From Flavobacterium soyangense (GTDB lineage: Bacteria; Bacteroidota; Bacteroidia; Flavobacteriales; Flavobacteriaceae): 39,600 nucleotides of DNA. The notes under the pieces were generated by a model. It made no database searches, was not told where the DNA came from, and saw only the letters and a program-made list of their open reading frames with translations. Of the stretch, positions 31,083-39,467 are shown piece after piece (positions within the stretch are counted from its first letter, which is position 1; each line of letters begins with the position of its first letter). The DNA lies in assembly GCF_015277675.1 (NCBI RefSeq), contig NZ_JADHEC010000033.1, positions 1-39,600 of the forward strand, written 5' to 3'. The translations under genes were made by a program, and so were the position numbers.

Positions 31083-31828
31083 TAGGTTAAAAGTAATTGA
31101 GTTAGAATATAATTAACCAAAATAATCATAACAGATGTCCAAACAAATGCAACGGTACTTGCTTTTCCTACTTCAAGTGCGCCCCCTTTCATATAATAAC
31201 CGTGAAATGATGGAATTGAAGCTAATAATAGCCCAAAAATAAAAGTTTTGATAAAGGCATAAGTGACGTGAAACGGAATAAAATTAATTTGAATGCCCTC
31301 AATAAAATCAGTACTCGTTCCAAAACCCCCATAAACAGTTGCAATATATCCACCAAAAACTCCTAAAAACATACTAATTCCAATTACAAACGGATATAGT
31401 AAAATGGCAATTAGTTTTGGAAAAACAAGGTAATTCAATGAATTCACGCCCATAACTTCAAGGGCATCAATTTGCTCTGTGACACGCATCGATCCAATGC
31501 TTGACGTTATAAATGAACCCATTTTACCAGCCATAATAACCGAGATAAATGTTGGGGCAAACTCTAATATTACTGATTCCCGAGTGGCAAAACCAATAAG
31601 ATTTTTAGGGATTAAAGGATTTGTCAAGTTTAGTGCAGTTTGAATAGACACAACACCACCCACAAAAAAGGAAATAAAGGCAACAATTCCCAGTGAATCG
31701 ATAATCAAATCATCAATTTCTTTGAAGATTAACCCTCTCATTACAGACCATTTAGTCTGTTTCCTGAAGATTTCTTTCCACATCAAAAAGTATTTTCCTA
31801 TCTGTGATAAATAGCGAATGAGCATCAT
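31082..31828 (-). CDS. mlaE: MlaE-family ABC transporter permease
   Basis: The permease of the Mla-type lipid transporter, 248 residues with about five membrane segments. Family blocks are visible: FISFFVGGVVSIQTALNL, then FAPTFISVIMAGKMGSFIT, GSMRVTEQIDALEVMGVN, and the late FIFGLLLASIPSFHGYYM. The conserved EQIDALEVMG loop contacts the ATPase. It is the first gene of the mlaE-mlaF pair. An alternative start one codon later (second Met) cannot be excluded. Confidence 0.93.
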   Translation of the reverse strand: MMLIRYLSQIGKYFLMWKEIFRKQTKWSVMRGLIFKEIDDLIIDSLGIVAFISFFVGGVVSIQTALNLTNPLIPKNLIGFATRESVILEFAPTFISVIMAGKMGSFITSSIGSMRVTEQIDALEVMGVNSLNYLVFPKLIAILLYPFVIGISMFLGVFGGYIATVYGGFGTSTDFIEGIQINFIPFHVTYAFIKTFIFGLLLASIPSFHGYYMKGGALEVGKASTVAFVWTSVMIILVNYILTQLLLT

Positions 31829-31893
31829 AGTTTTTAAATATTGTCAAAAATAGTTATAAGTTGTGAGTTATCTGCTTTTTAAAGAAAGGAACA

Positions 31894-32742
31894 CTAAAAA
31901 ATTTTATTTTTCATTTTTTCTAAACGATACTTTCTGATGAATATTGCTTGTTCATTTGTAACTAATAATGGTGTTTTTGCTGATTTTGCTTTTAGATATC
32001 CTCTGATATAATCCAAAAAAAGCGATGGTTTCTTTTTCATAATCGCCAGTTTTGCCGAAGCAATTGCGGTTATAAGAAATCCGTAGCCCAAGGTATAAAA
32101 GGCTTCACCTTGTTTGTAACGTGCGGTTTTATTGTAGTTGGCGCCAGTTGGTTTCAGGTGTTTTACTATTAAAGAAGAATCCGTTATAACTTTCCAACCA
32201 TAATACTTAGCCAGCAACTCGTCAACGGTGTCCCAACCCATTGCAGGTTTTAAGTTTCCCATTTGTTCAAAAAAAGCTTTTCTATAGGCTTTAAAAGCCC
32301 CCCGAATATGATCTTTATCTGTAAGGTTTTCTAAAATCCAATTGTCATTTTTTTCGATATAGGCAAATCCACCAGCCATTCCCACTTTTGAATCTTTTTC
32401 GAAAATAGAAGAAATGCGGTCAAAATAATTGTTGGGTAAAATCAAATCAGCATCCAGTTTTACAATAACATCGTAATCATCGTCCAAGGTTTCGAACCCT
32501 TTATGAAATGCCTGAATGACTTTGCTTCCTGGCAAATGAATCGATTCGGAAGTTTTGTTTACTAAAGTAATAAATGGATTTTCTTTGGCGAAAGCCAAAA
32601 CTATTTCGGCAGTTTTATCATTAGAATTATCGTTAACGACTACTACTTTTTTTGGCAGTAGCGTTTGCGAAATCAAGGATTGCAATGTTAATGCAATGAA
32701 ATCTTCTTCGTTGTGCGCCGGAATGACGATGTAATATTTCAT
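31894..32742 (-). CDS. Glycosyltransferase family 2 protein
   Basis: A 282-residue GT-A inverting glycosyltransferase. It begins YYIVIPAHNEEDFIALTLQS, then VVVVNDNSNDKTAEI, the nucleotide-sugar strand. The metal-binding DxD is in VKLDADLILPNNYF. AFKAYRKAFFEQMG and GWDTVDELLAKYYGWK cover the acceptor and catalytic-base region. No membrane segments are obvious. It likely adds a sugar to a surface glycan or glycolipid. It is 16 nt downstream of a methyltransferase gene on the same strand, so they form a pair, possibly acting on the same molecule. Confidence 0.88.
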   Translation of the reverse strand: MKYYIVIPAHNEEDFIALTLQSLISQTLLPKKVVVVNDNSNDKTAEIVLAFAKENPFITLVNKTSESIHLPGSKVIQAFHKGFETLDDDYDVIVKLDADLILPNNYFDRISSIFEKDSKVGMAGGFAYIEKNDNWILENLTDKDHIRGAFKAYRKAFFEQMGNLKPAMGWDTVDELLAKYYGWKVITDSSLIVKHLKPTGANYNKTARYKQGEAFYTLGYGFLITAIASAKLAIMKKKPSLFLDYIRGYLKAKSAKTPLLVTNEQAIFIRKYRLEKMKNKIF

Positions 32743-32758
32743 AAGCTTTAAACTAAAA

Positions 32759-33283
32759 CTATTTTACTTTTTCAGCGTAAACAATATAATATCTTGGGGT
32801 GAAAAATCGCAATAAAGGTCTGAATCCAATTTTTTTCACAGGATGCGTAAATTTTTGGCTGTCGATGATTTTCCAGCCCGTTTTTTCTAAAAGCCAGTCC
32901 AATTGCCAATCTTCAAATTCGTGATAATGTCTGTCCCACATATCGGTTTTGCTGCGATAAGCCGGTGAAAACCACAATCTCAAAGGAATTGAAATAAGTA
33001 ATTTATCTGATTTTACATTTTCTAATATTGTGTAGGGATTTAATAAATGTTCGAAGATTTCAAAGGCGGTAAAAACGGTATATTCTTCCTTTTGCAATGC
33101 AGTTTGATTGTTGTCTAAATCTTCTCCGGTTGTGTTTTTTACCTGAAAACCTTCGGCTTTCAATATTTTAGAAAAAGGATTTTCCACGCCTAAATCCAAA
33201 ATGGTTTCAGTAGTGGAAATGTGTTTTTTTAAAAATTCTAAAGTATGTTTAAATCTTTTATTTGGAAATGTTTTTTCGTACAT
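32759..33283 (-). CDS. Class I SAM-dependent methyltransferase
   Basis: The 174-residue protein has a shortened SAM-binding Rossmann fold: ETILDLGVENPFSKILKAEG (about 26-45, replacing the usual DxGxGxG with LDLGVENP), then NTTGEDLDNN, then VFTAFEIFEHLLNPYTIL, the motif common in ubiquinone/glycan-type methyltransferases. It ends with aromatic-rich FFTPRYYIVYAEKVK. The substrate is unknown. The start (MYEKTFPNKRFKHTLEFL) gives full coverage of the domain. It leads an operon with the GT2 gene and lies 120 nt downstream of the FabH-like gene. Confidence 0.82.
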   Translation of the reverse strand: MYEKTFPNKRFKHTLEFLKKHISTTETILDLGVENPFSKILKAEGFQVKNTTGEDLDNNQTALQKEEYTVFTAFEIFEHLLNPYTILENVKSDKLLISIPLRLWFSPAYRSKTDMWDRHYHEFEDWQLDWLLEKTGWKIIDSQKFTHPVKKIGFRPLLRFFTPRYYIVYAEKVK

Positions 33284-33344
33284 GGTAATTGCGAGGAACG
33301 AAAAAAAAATCTCTCGTTCTTGAGTTTAATTAGGTTATAAATAT

Positions 33345-33384
33345 TAAGGTTTAAAGTTCTCAAATGTGACAACCTTAAACCTTA
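33345..33384. repeat. 10-bp inverted repeat between the FabH-like and methyltransferase genes
   Basis: TAAGGTTTAA and TTAAACCTTA are perfect complements with a 20-nt loop. No T-run follows on the minus strand, so it may be a weak terminator, a repeat or an operator. Confidence 0.45.
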
Positions 33385-33403
33385 TACTTTAAATCTTTTA
33401 TTT

Positions 33404-34462
33404 TTAATATCTATAGACAAAGGCGTTGACATTCATTCCTGCGCCAACGGATGCAAAGATAATAACATCCCCTTTATGTATTTCCTGATTTTCTATTTTT
33501 CCGCTAATCAATAAATCGAATAGGGTAGGAATGGTCGCCACACTGCTGTTCCCCAGTTCGTGAATGCTCATTGGCATAATGTCTTTGGGAACTGATTTGC
33601 CGTATAATTTGTAAAAACGATGAATGATTGCCTCGTCCATCTTTTCATTTGCTTGATGAATGAGAATTTTTTTTACGTCGTCAATACCCAACCCACTTTT
33701 ATCTAAACAGTTTTTCATCGCTGTAGGAACTTGGCTTAAGGCGAATTCATATATTTTTCGCCCATACATTTTTATGTATTTAATATCTGGGTCTAAATTT
33801 GGATTGTATGATTTCCCAAAAAACAGATACTCTGCTTCATCATAAGCAAAAGTAGCGCTTTCGTAAGACAAAAGTCCAGTTTCATCGTCTGAAGCTTCAA
33901 TTATAGTTGCGCCAGCACCGTCAGAATAAATCATAGAATCTCGATCGTGGTCATCAACTACTCTGGATAGAGTTTCGGCACCTATTACCAAACACCGTTT
34001 TGCCATTCCGGATTTGATAAAAGCGTTAGACTGTAGAACACCTTCTATCCATCCTGGACAGCCAAAAAGAATGTCATATGCGACACCTTTTGGGTTTTTT
34101 ATTTGCAATTTATGTTTGACACGAGTTGCTAAACTTGGAATCATGTCGGATTGATTTGTTCCATATTTGACATCGCCAAAGTTGTGTGCAAATATTATAT
34201 AATCAATAGTTTCTGGATCAATTCCTGCGTTTTCTATTGCTTTTTGTGAAGCCAAAAAAGCTAAATCAGAGGAACATTGCTCTGGAGCTGCATATCGTCT
34301 TTGTTCGATTCCTGTGATGCTTTTAAATTTTTCGATTACAACTTCATTTGTGTATCCAAAAGGGCTGCCATCATCATTTAAAAACACGTGTTTGTCAAAA
34401 TCAATATTCGCAACTTTTACTTCGGGAATGTAACTCCCTACTCCTGTTATTTTAATTTTCAT
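33404..34462 (-). CDS. 3-oxoacyl-ACP synthase III-like ketosynthase
   Basis: A 352-residue thiolase-fold condensing enzyme with the full KAS III triad: Cys135 in LFGCPGWIEG, His269 in ILIHQANEKMD, and Asn305 in HELGNSSVATIP. KAS III enzymes start fatty-acid or related chains by joining an acyl-CoA to malonyl-ACP. This is longer than housekeeping FabH (about 320) and has an acidic insertion near 205-230 (FAYDEAEYLFFGKSYNPNLD), so it may start a specialised lipid rather than bulk fatty acids. No other fatty-acid genes are near. A housekeeping role cannot be excluded. Confidence 0.85.
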   Translation of the reverse strand: MKIKITGVGSYIPEVKVANIDFDKHVFLNDDGSPFGYTNEVVIEKFKSITGIEQRRYAAPEQCSSDLAFLASQKAIENAGIDPETIDYIIFAHNFGDVKYGTNQSDMIPSLATRVKHKLQIKNPKGVAYDILFGCPGWIEGVLQSNAFIKSGMAKRCLVIGAETLSRVVDDHDRDSMIYSDGAGATIIEASDDETGLLSYESATFAYDEAEYLFFGKSYNPNLDPDIKYIKMYGRKIYEFALSQVPTAMKNCLDKSGLGIDDVKKILIHQANEKMDEAIIHRFYKLYGKSVPKDIMPMSIHELGNSSVATIPTLFDLLISGKIENQEIHKGDVIIFASVGAGMNVNAFVYRY

Positions 34463-34604
34463 TGGAAATAAATAAATAATATTATGCTAATTTAAAGATA
34501 AAAAACGATATTTTTATATAAAATTTACTATGCATGCATATAATTGTATAATAATTTGCTTTTAGGTAAAATACTGATGATTTGTTAAAAAAACAGCAAA
34601 ATAG

Positions 34605-34967
34605 CTACATTTTTATTTTCATCACTGTTGCAATTGACAAAGCTCTAGTTTTCATATTTTCTGCAACTTGTCCGGCAAAGTTTTCGTCAATTGTTGTATT
34701 GAAATAGTTAAGCCAAATAGCAAAATGTGCTGAAGAAAGTTTTGTTTTTTGGTTTAAATCCATATGAATTTGAAGTACATTTTTTTTGTAGTTTCCAGTA
34801 TCAAAAAGAATTTGTTCCCAAAAATCGACCAACTCCAATAAATGGGGTGCTAAATCTATTTTGGCCACTTTGATAAAAATGAAACTTATTTCGCTGTCGG
34901 CAAGTAATTTCAAGTAGAATTCACTCATCAATAAATGCAAATCTTCACGTGTTTGTATGTCAGTCAT
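34605..34967 (-). CDS. Group III truncated hemoglobin
   Basis: A 120-residue globin. The proximal heme ligand is His81 in SSAHFAIWLNYF, the pattern HFxxWL that marks group III truncated globins. LVDFWEQILFDTGNYKKNVL and QIHMDL (His68, possibly distal E7) also fit. The usual early helix LHLLMSEFYLKLLAD is present. Roles proposed for the group include oxygen, nitric oxide or peroxide chemistry, but none is shown here. It is a single gene, and a TAAATTTG element lies 7 nt upstream of the ATG. Confidence 0.88.
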   Translation of the reverse strand: MTDIQTREDLHLLMSEFYLKLLADSEISFIFIKVAKIDLAPHLLELVDFWEQILFDTGNYKKNVLQIHMDLNQKTKLSSAHFAIWLNYFNTTIDENFAGQVAENMKTRALSIATVMKIKM

Positions 34968-34974
34968 AATAATG

Positions 34975-34982
34975 CAAATTTA
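34975..34982 (-). promoter_or_regulatory. Probable globin gene promoter -7 element (TAAATTTG)
   Basis: An exact TAnnTTTG match on the minus strand, 7 nt before the start codon. It implies a leader of only a few nucleotides. No -33 TTG was found at the right distance. Confidence 0.42.
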
Positions 34983-35015
34983 AATACTTAATACCATATT
35001 ATATTAATATTATTA

Positions 35016-35023
35016 TATATTTG
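35016..35023 (+). promoter_or_regulatory. Probable promoter -7 element (TATATTTG) for the 35050 gene
   Basis: An exact TAnnTTTG match, 26 nt upstream of the ATG in the divergent gap with the globin gene. Confidence 0.5.
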
Positions 35024-35049
35024 TTGTTAAACCTTTAATTTTATTAAAA

Positions 35050-35574
35050 ATGAAAAAAATTATTTTATTGTTTCTAATGTCGTTAACCACGTCATTAATT
35101 TATGCACAAGTCGATGTAATAACTAAACATAGTGGAGAGACTGTTAAGGGAAAAGTTTTGCGTGTTGACGAATATACAGTTGTTTTCGTGTATGATGGCG
35201 AAGATGCTGAGAATTCTATAGGGAAATACGCCATTGAGAAGATTGTTTATGGAAAAAGTGGTAGAACAGAGGCTGTTACCGAAAAAATCGTTGTGAATGG
35301 GGAAGCTGATTGGGAAAAAGTGATAATCCTTGAAGAAAAATCATATATAGCTGGTTTGAAAAAAGGTGGAGAAGTACGTGGTAAAACGGGATTGATAAAC
35401 TTTCAAACAGGAAACACAGGAGATAAAAAGGCAGATAAAAAACTTAAAATGGCAGCTGCCGCTATAGGATGTCCTTTTGTATTAATGATTTCCGATAAAA
35501 CTACGGTTGGAGCCAGTTCTAATGCACTTGGTGGGTCTCAAGCCATTAAAACAGGAATAGGATATAAATATTAA
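35050..35574 (+). CDS. Secreted protein of unknown function, 174 aa
   Basis: I do not recognise a named family. A signal peptide (MKKIILLFLMSLTTSLIYAQ) is followed by a beta-rich stretch, VDVITKHSGETVKGKVLRVD and TVVFVYDGEDAENSIGKYAI, which recalls small beta-barrel domains found in other flavobacterial exported proteins of the type that open with a KxGExxKGKV motif. Residues around 130-150 contain a Lys-rich segment and a short hydrophobic run (AAAAIGCPFVLMIS). It is probably periplasmic or membrane-associated. It stands alone with its own promoter and ends at the hairpin at 35594-35622. Confidence 0.75.
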   Translation: MKKIILLFLMSLTTSLIYAQVDVITKHSGETVKGKVLRVDEYTVVFVYDGEDAENSIGKYAIEKIVYGKSGRTEAVTEKIVVNGEADWEKVIILEEKSYIAGLKKGGEVRGKTGLINFQTGNTGDKKADKKLKMAAAAIGCPFVLMISDKTTVGASSNALGGSQAIKTGIGYKY

Positions 35575-35593
35575 AATATTTTTCATAAAAATA

Positions 35594-35628
35594 CCCCCAA
35601 ATAGTGTCTAACTTTTTGGGGGCAGTTT
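35594..35628 (+). terminator. Terminator between convergent genes (35050 gene and gcvP)
   Basis: A CCCCCAAA/TTTGGGGG stem of 8 bp with a 13-nt loop is followed by a T-rich stretch. It is placed to serve both convergent genes. Confidence 0.72.
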
Positions 35629-35666
35629 AATTTTTTAGAAGCTTTTTTTGGGATTCTATTGAAAAA

Positions 35667-38516
35667 TTATTCTTCCATATAGGCTTCAATTGGAGCGCAA
35701 CTGCAAACCAAGTTTCGGTCTCCATATGCATCATCTGCTCTGCGGACAGTTGGCCAAAATTTGTTTTCCGCAATATAATCCAACGGAAAAGCAGCTTGTT
35801 CTCTTGTGTATGGAAAATTCCAAACATCGGCAGTAAGCATTCCTAAAGTGTGGGGAGAATTTTTCAAGATGTTGTTCTTGTCTTCAATTGTCGAAGCTTC
35901 GATTTCTTTTCGAATCGAAATCATGGCGTCACAAAAACGGTCTAGTTCTTCCAAGTTTTCGCTTTCTGTTGGTTCAATCATCAAAGTGCCCGCTACAGGA
36001 AATGAAACCGTAGGCGCATGGAAACCATAATCCATCAAACGTTTGGCAATATCGGTAACTTCGATTCCTTTTTGTTTGAATGGACGACATTCCAGAATCA
36101 TTTCGTGGGCGGCACGACCCATTTCTCCGGAATATAAGGTGTCGTAATGACCGTTTAATTTTTCTTTAATATAATTGGCGTTCAAAATAGCGTATTCGGT
36201 AGAACTTTTTAAACCTTCTGCGCCAAGCATCGAAATGTAGCCGTAAGAAATCAAACAAACTAAAGCGGAACCCCAAGGTGCTGCAGAAATCGCCGTAATG
36301 GCATTATCTCCGCCAGTGGCAACAATAGGATTTGTTGGCAAGAAAGGAACTAAATGTTCCGCAACGCAAATTGGTCCAACGCCAGGGCCTCCGCCTCCGT
36401 GAGGTATTGCGAAAGTTTTGTGTAAATTCAGGTGACAAACGTCAGCACCTATGGTTGCCGGGTTGGTTAAACCTACTTGCGCATTCATGTTCGCTCCGTC
36501 CATATAAACCTGTCCGCCGTTTTCGTGGATGATTTGTGTAATTTCTTTGATGGCGCTTTCAAAAACCCCGTGAGTAGATGGGTATGTAACCATCAAACAA
36601 GACAAATCGTCTTTGTGCTCGATTGCTTTTTCACGTAAATCTTCCACGTCGATATTTCCGTTTTCCAATGTTTTGGTAACAATAACCCTCATTCCCGCCA
36701 TCGCTGCCGAAGCTGGATTTGTTCCGTGCGCCGATGAAGGAATTAGAGCAATATTTCTATGATAATCGCCTCGAGATTGATGATATGCACGAATAACCAT
36801 AAGTCCTGCATACTCGCCTTGTGCGCCAGAATTTGGCTGTAAAGTAGTTCCTGCAAAACCGGTAATGACATTTAATTGGTGTTCTAATTTAGACAACATT
36901 TTTTGGTATCCTTGAACTTGATCTAAAGGCGCAAATGGGTGAATGTTGTTCCAATTAGCATTGCTTAATGGCAACATCTCGGCGGCGGCATTCAATTTCA
37001 TCGTGCAAGAACCCAGTGAAATCATCGAATGATTCAAGGATAAATCTTTACGTTCCAGTTTTTTGATGTAACGCATCAAATCTGTTTCCGAATGGTGTTT
37101 GTTGAATACTTCGTGTTGCAAGAACGGTGTAGTTCTTTTTAAATTGGAAGGGAAATGATTTGTTTCCGTCAAAACCTCAATGGTGCCCGCCTGAGTATTG
37201 TTTGCGGAAGCGAAAACACCAACAATTTTATTTACATCGGCAATACTGGTGGTTTCATTCAAGGAAATGGAAACGGTATTTTCATCTATGTAATAAAAAT
37301 TGACTTCGTTTTGTTCGGCTATTGATTTTATTTTTTTGGCATCAGCTTTAACGACAATAGTATCAAAGAAAGCAGTGTTGATTTGTTGTAAACCTAATTT
37401 TTCTAGTTCGTTTGACAAAGTCGCTGTCAAAGCGTGAATTTTATTTGCAATATATTTAAGGCCTTTTGGACCGTGATAAACGGCATACATTCCCGCCATA
37501 ACCGACAATAAAACCTGTGCCGTACAAATATTCGAAGTCGCTTTGTCGCGTTTGATGTGTTGTTCACGGGTTTGCAAAGCCATGCGAAGCGCACGATTCC
37601 CGTCAGTGTCAACGGTCACGCCAATGATTCTTCCCGGCATACTTCTCTTATATTCATCTTTTGTCGCAAAATAAGCGGCGTGAGGACCGCCATAACCTAA
37701 CGGAATTCCGAAACGTTGCGTGGTTCCAAGAACAACGGCAGCTCCCATTTCTCCAGGGGGTTTTAGCATTGCCAAGCTCAAGATATCGGCTGCAACGGCA
37801 ACTTTTATTTCGTTTGATTTTGCTTTGGCAATAAAATCGGCATAATCATAAACTTGTCCATATTTCCCTGGATATTGAAGGATGGCTCCAAAAAACTCCG
37901 TTGAAAAATCAAATGTTTCGTGATTTCCAATTACCAATTCTACTCCAATTGGAGCTGAACGCGTTTGCAAAACGGATAAAGTTTGCGGTAAAATTTCCTC
38001 GGAAACGAAGAATTTATTGATGTTGTCCTTCTTTTGGTCACGAGAACGAACGTCAAAAAGTAAGGCCATAGCTTCGGCAGCGGCAGTTCCTTCGTCCAAT
38101 AAAGAAGCATTTGCGATTTCCATTCCGGTCAATTCGATTACCATAGTTTGGAAATTCAAAATCGCTTCCAAACGACCTTGTGCAATTTCGGCTTGATAAG
38201 GTGTGTAAGCTGTATACCAACCAGGGTTTTCAAAAACATTTCTTTGAATTACGGCGGGAACAATGGCTTGATTGTATCCCAAACCAATGTAGGTTTGAAA
38301 AACTTTATTTTTATTGCCCAATTCCGAAATATGTTTTGAATACTCATATTCCGTCATGGCAGGGTCTAAATCTAGGGATGTTTTTAAGCGAATGTCACCT
38401 GGAATAGTTTCGGAAATTAATTGATCCAGCGTTGCTGCGCCAATTGTTTTCAACATAATTTGAAGGTCATTTTCTCTTGGCCCAATGTGTCTTAAAGCAA
38501 AAGCGTCTGTTTTCAT
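35667..38516 (-). CDS. gcvP: Glycine dehydrogenase (decarboxylating), P-protein
   Basis: GcvP is the PLP-dependent subunit of the glycine cleavage system; it decarboxylates glycine and loads the aminomethyl group onto lipoyl-GcvH. The start at MKTDAFALRHIGPRENDLQI gives 949 residues, the full-length fused form with both halves. The PLP-binding Lys is in HLNLHKTFAIPHGGGGPGVG in the C-terminal half. Other blocks are MLGAEGLK, the N-terminal YTPYQAEIAQGRLEAILNFQ, and SLGSCTMKLNAAAEM. GcvT and GcvH genes are not in the window. It stands alone, with a TAAATTTG element 30 nt upstream of the start. Confidence 0.97.
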   Translation of the reverse strand: MKTDAFALRHIGPRENDLQIMLKTIGAATLDQLISETIPGDIRLKTSLDLDPAMTEYEYSKHISELGNKNKVFQTYIGLGYNQAIVPAVIQRNVFENPGWYTAYTPYQAEIAQGRLEAILNFQTMVIELTGMEIANASLLDEGTAAAEAMALLFDVRSRDQKKDNINKFFVSEEILPQTLSVLQTRSAPIGVELVIGNHETFDFSTEFFGAILQYPGKYGQVYDYADFIAKAKSNEIKVAVAADILSLAMLKPPGEMGAAVVLGTTQRFGIPLGYGGPHAAYFATKDEYKRSMPGRIIGVTVDTDGNRALRMALQTREQHIKRDKATSNICTAQVLLSVMAGMYAVYHGPKGLKYIANKIHALTATLSNELEKLGLQQINTAFFDTIVVKADAKKIKSIAEQNEVNFYYIDENTVSISLNETTSIADVNKIVGVFASANNTQAGTIEVLTETNHFPSNLKRTTPFLQHEVFNKHHSETDLMRYIKKLERKDLSLNHSMISLGSCTMKLNAAAEMLPLSNANWNNIHPFAPLDQVQGYQKMLSKLEHQLNVITGFAGTTLQPNSGAQGEYAGLMVIRAYHQSRGDYHRNIALIPSSAHGTNPASAAMAGMRVIVTKTLENGNIDVEDLREKAIEHKDDLSCLMVTYPSTHGVFESAIKEITQIIHENGGQVYMDGANMNAQVGLTNPATIGADVCHLNLHKTFAIPHGGGGPGVGPICVAEHLVPFLPTNPIVATGGDNAITAISAAPWGSALVCLISYGYISMLGAEGLKSSTEYAILNANYIKEKLNGHYDTLYSGEMGRAAHEMILECRPFKQKGIEVTDIAKRLMDYGFHAPTVSFPVAGTLMIEPTESENLEELDRFCDAMISIRKEIEASTIEDKNNILKNSPHTLGMLTADVWNFPYTREQAAFPLDYIAENKFWPTVRRADDAYGDRNLVCSCAPIEAYMEE

Positions 38517-38546
38517 GTAGTGATAAAAGTGTTGTTTTTTGATCCG

Positions 38547-38554
38547 CAAATTTA
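38547..38554 (-). promoter_or_regulatory. Probable gcvP promoter -7 element (TAAATTTG)
   Basis: An exact TAnnTTTG match on the minus strand, 30 nt upstream of the preferred ATG. It lies at the edge of the longer ORF start (38549), which supports choosing the downstream start. No glycine riboswitch was recognised in this short leader. Confidence 0.52.
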
Positions 38555-38639
38555 TGGATTATTATCAAAAAAAATGGGTCACAAGCAATAGATTTTTAGT
38601 AATTTTTCAACCAAAAGGCGTTCTTGTTAACAGTTTTGC

Positions 38640-38647
38640 TATTTTTG
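38640..38647 (+). promoter_or_regulatory. Probable promoter -7 element (TATTTTTG), 4 nt before an ATG
   Basis: An exact TAnnTTTG match, 4 nt upstream of the start of the UbiA-like gene. A TTG occurs only 13 nt upstream, too close for a usual -33, so the promoter is moderate at best. Confidence 0.42.
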
Positions 38648-38651
38648 TTGA

Positions 38652-39467
38652 ATGAGGATTTTTAAGCAAGTATTCAATTTTTATATTGACGGCAGTATTC
38701 ACGTGGCTTTGTCGTGTTATGCACTGGTTCGTATGACTCAACAAATGTTTCAAATTTCTACTGATGAACCAATGGTTTATTTTGTCTTTTTTGGTACAAT
38801 TGTTGGCTATAATTTTGTAAAATATGAAGCATTGGTTAGAGCCAAAAAGGCACAAATGCGCAAAGAACTAAAAGCAATTTCAGTTCTGAGCTTTTTGTCT
38901 TTGCTAGCCGTTGGGTTCTATTTTTTACAATTGCAAAGGATTACTCAAATCGTTTCTGTTGCTGTTTTGATTTTGACATTATTATACACGCTTCCTTTTT
39001 TTTCAAATAGGAAAAATGCCAGAAATTGGGCTGGTCTAAAGATTTATATTGTGGCTTTATGTTGGGTTGGTGTAACAGTTGTTTTGCCAATTTTGAACGC
39101 TGAAATTAATATTACTTCTGATTTTTATTTCAAATGTATACAGCAGTTCATTCTGATTTTTGTGTTGATACTCATTTTTGAAATCATTGACTTGGCGAAT
39201 GACGATCCTCATTTGCAAACTGTTCCGCAACAAATAGGAGTAAAGCGGACTAAAATTTTGGGATTATTACTTTTGATTCCGTTTTATTTTTTGGAATTCT
39301 TGAAACCCGATTTTAATCAAAAACAACTGATTGTCAACCTGATTTTAGTGAGTATTATTGCTTTATTTCTGCTTTTTGCCAATGAAAAACGCTCCAAATA
39401 TTACACCTCCTTTTGGGTCGAAAGTATTCCTATTGTTTGGTGGTTGCTATTGCTTTTCATCCAATAA
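38652..39467 (+). CDS. UbiA-like prenyltransferase-family membrane protein
   Basis: A 271-residue membrane protein with about seven to eight hydrophobic helices and a layout like UbiA prenyltransferases. The second Asp-rich motif looks present as EIIDLANDD (177-185, D180-x3-D184), followed by PQQIGVKRTKILG, a typical family continuation. The first motif, normally NDxxDxxxD, reads YNFVKYEA (53-60), with only the Asn kept. The enzyme may therefore be inactive on prenyl diphosphate or use another substrate. It is divergent from gcvP, with no functional partner next to it. Family assignment is from the overall pattern and is moderate. Confidence 0.68.
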   Translation: MRIFKQVFNFYIDGSIHVALSCYALVRMTQQMFQISTDEPMVYFVFFGTIVGYNFVKYEALVRAKKAQMRKELKAISVLSFLSLLAVGFYFLQLQRITQIVSVAVLILTLLYTLPFFSNRKNARNWAGLKIYIVALCWVGVTVVLPILNAEINITSDFYFKCIQQFILIFVLILIFEIIDLANDDPHLQTVPQQIGVKRTKILGLLLLIPFYFLEFLKPDFNQKQLIVNLILVSIIALFLLFANEKRSKYYTSFWVESIPIVWWLLLLFIQ

